From assembly GCF_000364705.1 (NCBI RefSeq), contig NZ_AQOH01000127.1, positions 1 to 51,417 on the forward strand: a stretch of DNA of 51,417 bases, read 5' to 3'. Shown in pieces: positions 50,168 through 51,417 of this stretch. A model generated the notes under the pieces. That model was given only the letters and a program-made list of their open reading frames with translations. It made no database searches and was not told where the DNA came from. Source of the DNA: Pseudomonas fuscovaginae SE-1 (GTDB lineage Bacteria; Pseudomonadota; Gammaproteobacteria; Pseudomonadales; Pseudomonadaceae). The position numbers and the translations under genes were made by a program. Every line of letters starts with the position of its first letter. Within the stretch, counting starts at the first letter, position 1.

Positions 50168-51082
50168 ATGGCACTGGATATGTTGGGTGAGCTCGAAGCC
50201 TTCGCGACGGTGGCGCGCAAGCGCAGCTTCATTGCCGCGGCGCGGACCCTGGGGCGTTCGCCAAGCACTGTGACCCGTGCCGTTCAGGCACTCGAAGAGA
50301 GTGCCGGGGTCAAGCTGTTCAATCGTTCGGCCAATGCGGTGAGCCTGACCGAGGCCGGCGAGCGGCTGTTGCCCCATGCCCACAAAATGCTGGATCTGCA
50401 ACGTGAGGCCGACGAGGACCTGGCGGGCATCAGTGGCCTGGCCAATGGCTGGATCCGCTTCTCGGCGCCGGAGTTTCTCGGCCACGGTGTCATGCCCAGG
50501 CTGATCGCCCAGTACTGCGAGCGTTATCCGCAGGTGAACATCGACGTGATCTTCACCGATGAAACCATCGACCCGGCCCGGAGCAAGCTGGATTTCTCGA
50601 TTCGTGGCGCCTTTCCGCAATCCAGCGACCTGATCGGTTTTCCGCTATGGAGCTATGCCCGCTACCTCTATGCCAGTCCCGCCTATCTGGAGCGTCATGG
50701 CAGCCCCGACTCAATCGAGGCATTGGACCGTCATTCGCTGATTCTGCACACCGCCCCGCGGATTCTTAAGGAGTGGAATTTTCGCAATGAGCAGCAGGCC
50801 ATCAGCTACCGGGTGCATCCGAAATTTCGCTTCAGCTCCGGAGCCGCCGTATTCCAGGCTGCGTTGGCCGGGGTGGGCATTGCCCGTCTGGCCGACTGGC
50901 TGGCGCAGCCGGAGGTGGAGCAGGGGCGGCTGGTGCGGGTGTGTTCCGAGTATCGGCTGACCTCCAGTAGCGGCGAGAACCCGCAGATGCATGCGGTGTA
51001 CCCCGCAGGCAACCTGCCACTGCGGGTGAAAATGCTACTGGAGCTGATCCGGGCCTTCGGCGACAACGTCAGCCGGCTCTGA
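50168..51082 (+). CDS. LysR-family regulator, divergent from the oxygenase operon
   Basis: 304 residues from ATG 50168 (GAGGTGA upstream); a GTG directly before it is possible. Winged helix: LGELEAFATVARKRSFIAAARTLGRSPSTVTRAVQALEESAG. Effector domain from about residue 90 (GWIRFSAPEFLGHGVMPRLI). CrgA/PA2220-like sub-group by wording. It probably regulates the oxygenase-TSUP-YbaK operon. Its 3' end overlaps the convergent LysR gene by 48 bases. Confidence 0.88.
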   Translation: MALDMLGELEAFATVARKRSFIAAARTLGRSPSTVTRAVQALEESAGVKLFNRSANAVSLTEAGERLLPHAHKMLDLQREADEDLAGISGLANGWIRFSAPEFLGHGVMPRLIAQYCERYPQVNIDVIFTDETIDPARSKLDFSIRGAFPQSSDLIGFPLWSYARYLYASPAYLERHGSPDSIEALDRHSLILHTAPRILKEWNFRNEQQAISYRVHPKFRFSSGAAVFQAALAGVGIARLADWLAQPEVEQGRLVRVCSEYRLTSSSGENPQMHAVYPAGNLPLRVKMLLELIRAFGDNVSRL

Positions 51083-51417
51083 GCGGGTGCTTGCCGGCAG
51101 CGCGAAGCGTTCGCGCACCAGCGCACTGAAGCGCGCCGCCGCCGGTCCCAGGGTCTGACCGGTGCGGGTGATCAGACCGATTTCGCGGCTGACGCCGGCG
51201 TGTGCCACCGGCAGGCGTCGCAGGCCGCTGAGGCGGTCGTCCGCCGACTCCGGTAGCAGAGTCATGCCCAGGCCCTGGCGCACCAGCGCCAGCACTGTGG
51301 ACATATAGTTGGCCTCCAGCCCCGGCACCAGGTTCAGGCGCTGCTCGTCGAACAACTGCTCGACCCGCTCGCGCACACTGCTGTCGCGCCCGGTGAGGAT
51401 CATCGGCTGGGGGGGGG
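51035..51417 (-). CDS. LysR-family regulator, C-terminal part (partial, runs off the window)
   Basis: About 122 readable residues: the second half of a LysR effector domain, with PMILTGRDSSVRERVEQLFDE, LEANYMSTVLALVRQGLGMTLLPES and REIGLITRTGQTLGPAAARFSALVRE. The DNA-binding end is beyond the right edge. The last nine bases of the window are all G, which would translate as a Pro run and may be an assembly edge artefact. Stop at 51035-51037 lies within the convergent LysR gene. Confidence 0.82.
   Translation of the reverse strand, partial: PPQPMILTGRDSSVRERVEQLFDEQRLNLVPGLEANYMSTVLALVRQGLGMTLLPESADDRLSGLRRLPVAHAGVSREIGLITRTGQTLGPAAARFSALVRERFALPASTRSEPADVVAEGPDQLQ

Noticed and set aside
1..51417. 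tRNA, rRNA, riboswitch or prophage attachment sites
   Set aside because: No cloverleaf, rRNA segment, known riboswitch core or integrase gene was recognised on reading both strands; a covariance-model scan would be needed to exclude small RNAs.

Overview
This GC-rich window has the gene families and repeats of a Pseudomonas chromosome, most likely the fluorescens/putida side of the genus. The signs are AraC/GlxA, Lrp, GcvA-like and FCD-GntR regulators, ACS-family MFS carriers, an IorB-type operon, YXWGXW proteins, REP-like inverted repeats and third-position G/C codon use. No tRNA, rRNA, CRISPR array, prophage or complete insertion sequence was seen. It is mostly accessory catabolic DNA with several deletion-scarred loci.

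Layout. 1-2480: end of a molybdenum aldehyde/isoquinoline oxidoreductase operon (catalytic subunit tail, tri-haem cytochrome c, XdhC chaperone). 2497-2887: a deletion scar with the tail of a LysR gene facing the middle of a carboxymuconolactone-decarboxylase gene. 2888-8038: SDR - MFS - split transketolase operon with a divergent LysR gene. 8080-9267: MFS efflux carrier. 9533-11072: two toxin-antitoxin pairs (FitAB-like and ParDE-like) with repeat operators. 11197-13687: LysR, a collapsed MFS gene, nitronate monooxygenase. 13800-16505: enolase-superfamily enzyme plus sugar-acid MFS with an operator over the promoter. 16331-17039: repeat-rich gap. 17040-20085: outer-membrane barrel, secreted glyoxalase-fold protein, ABM protein. 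20191-24813: Lrp-controlled 2,3-diaminopropionate/carbamoyl-amino-acid locus that ends in an in-frame permease/M20-peptidase chimera.

24993-39535 is the largest functional unit. On the left an FAD oxidoreductase, MFS, DapA-family lyase and aldehyde dehydrogenase are transcribed leftward. A divergent FCD-GntR regulator follows, with GTATAC palindromes between the two. To the right lie a glycine-betaine-type ABC importer (binding protein, ATPase, two permeases), a proline-racemase-family protein, a GlxA-type activator and a dCache chemoreceptor. Together they look like sensing, uptake and oxidation of a proline-like or quaternary-amine compound. The four enzyme classes match the trans-4-hydroxyproline route (epimerase, D-hydroxyproline oxidation, deaminase, semialdehyde dehydrogenase). 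However, the racemase has Gly in place of its second catalytic Cys and the oxidase/dehydrogenase pair looks PuuB/PuuC-like, so the substrate may be new.

39680-51417: a membrane glycosyltransferase-like protein, an ECF sigma/anti-sigma/periplasmic sensor operon flanked by YXWGXW proteins, a BrnTA-like toxin-antitoxin pair, UppP, a DUF2252 protein, and a compact operon of a clavaminate-synthase-like Fe(II)/2-oxoglutarate oxygenase, a TSUP permease and a YbaK-type aminoacyl-tRNA deacylase under a divergent LysR. I regard this last operon and the 25-39 kb island as the best candidates for undescribed biology.
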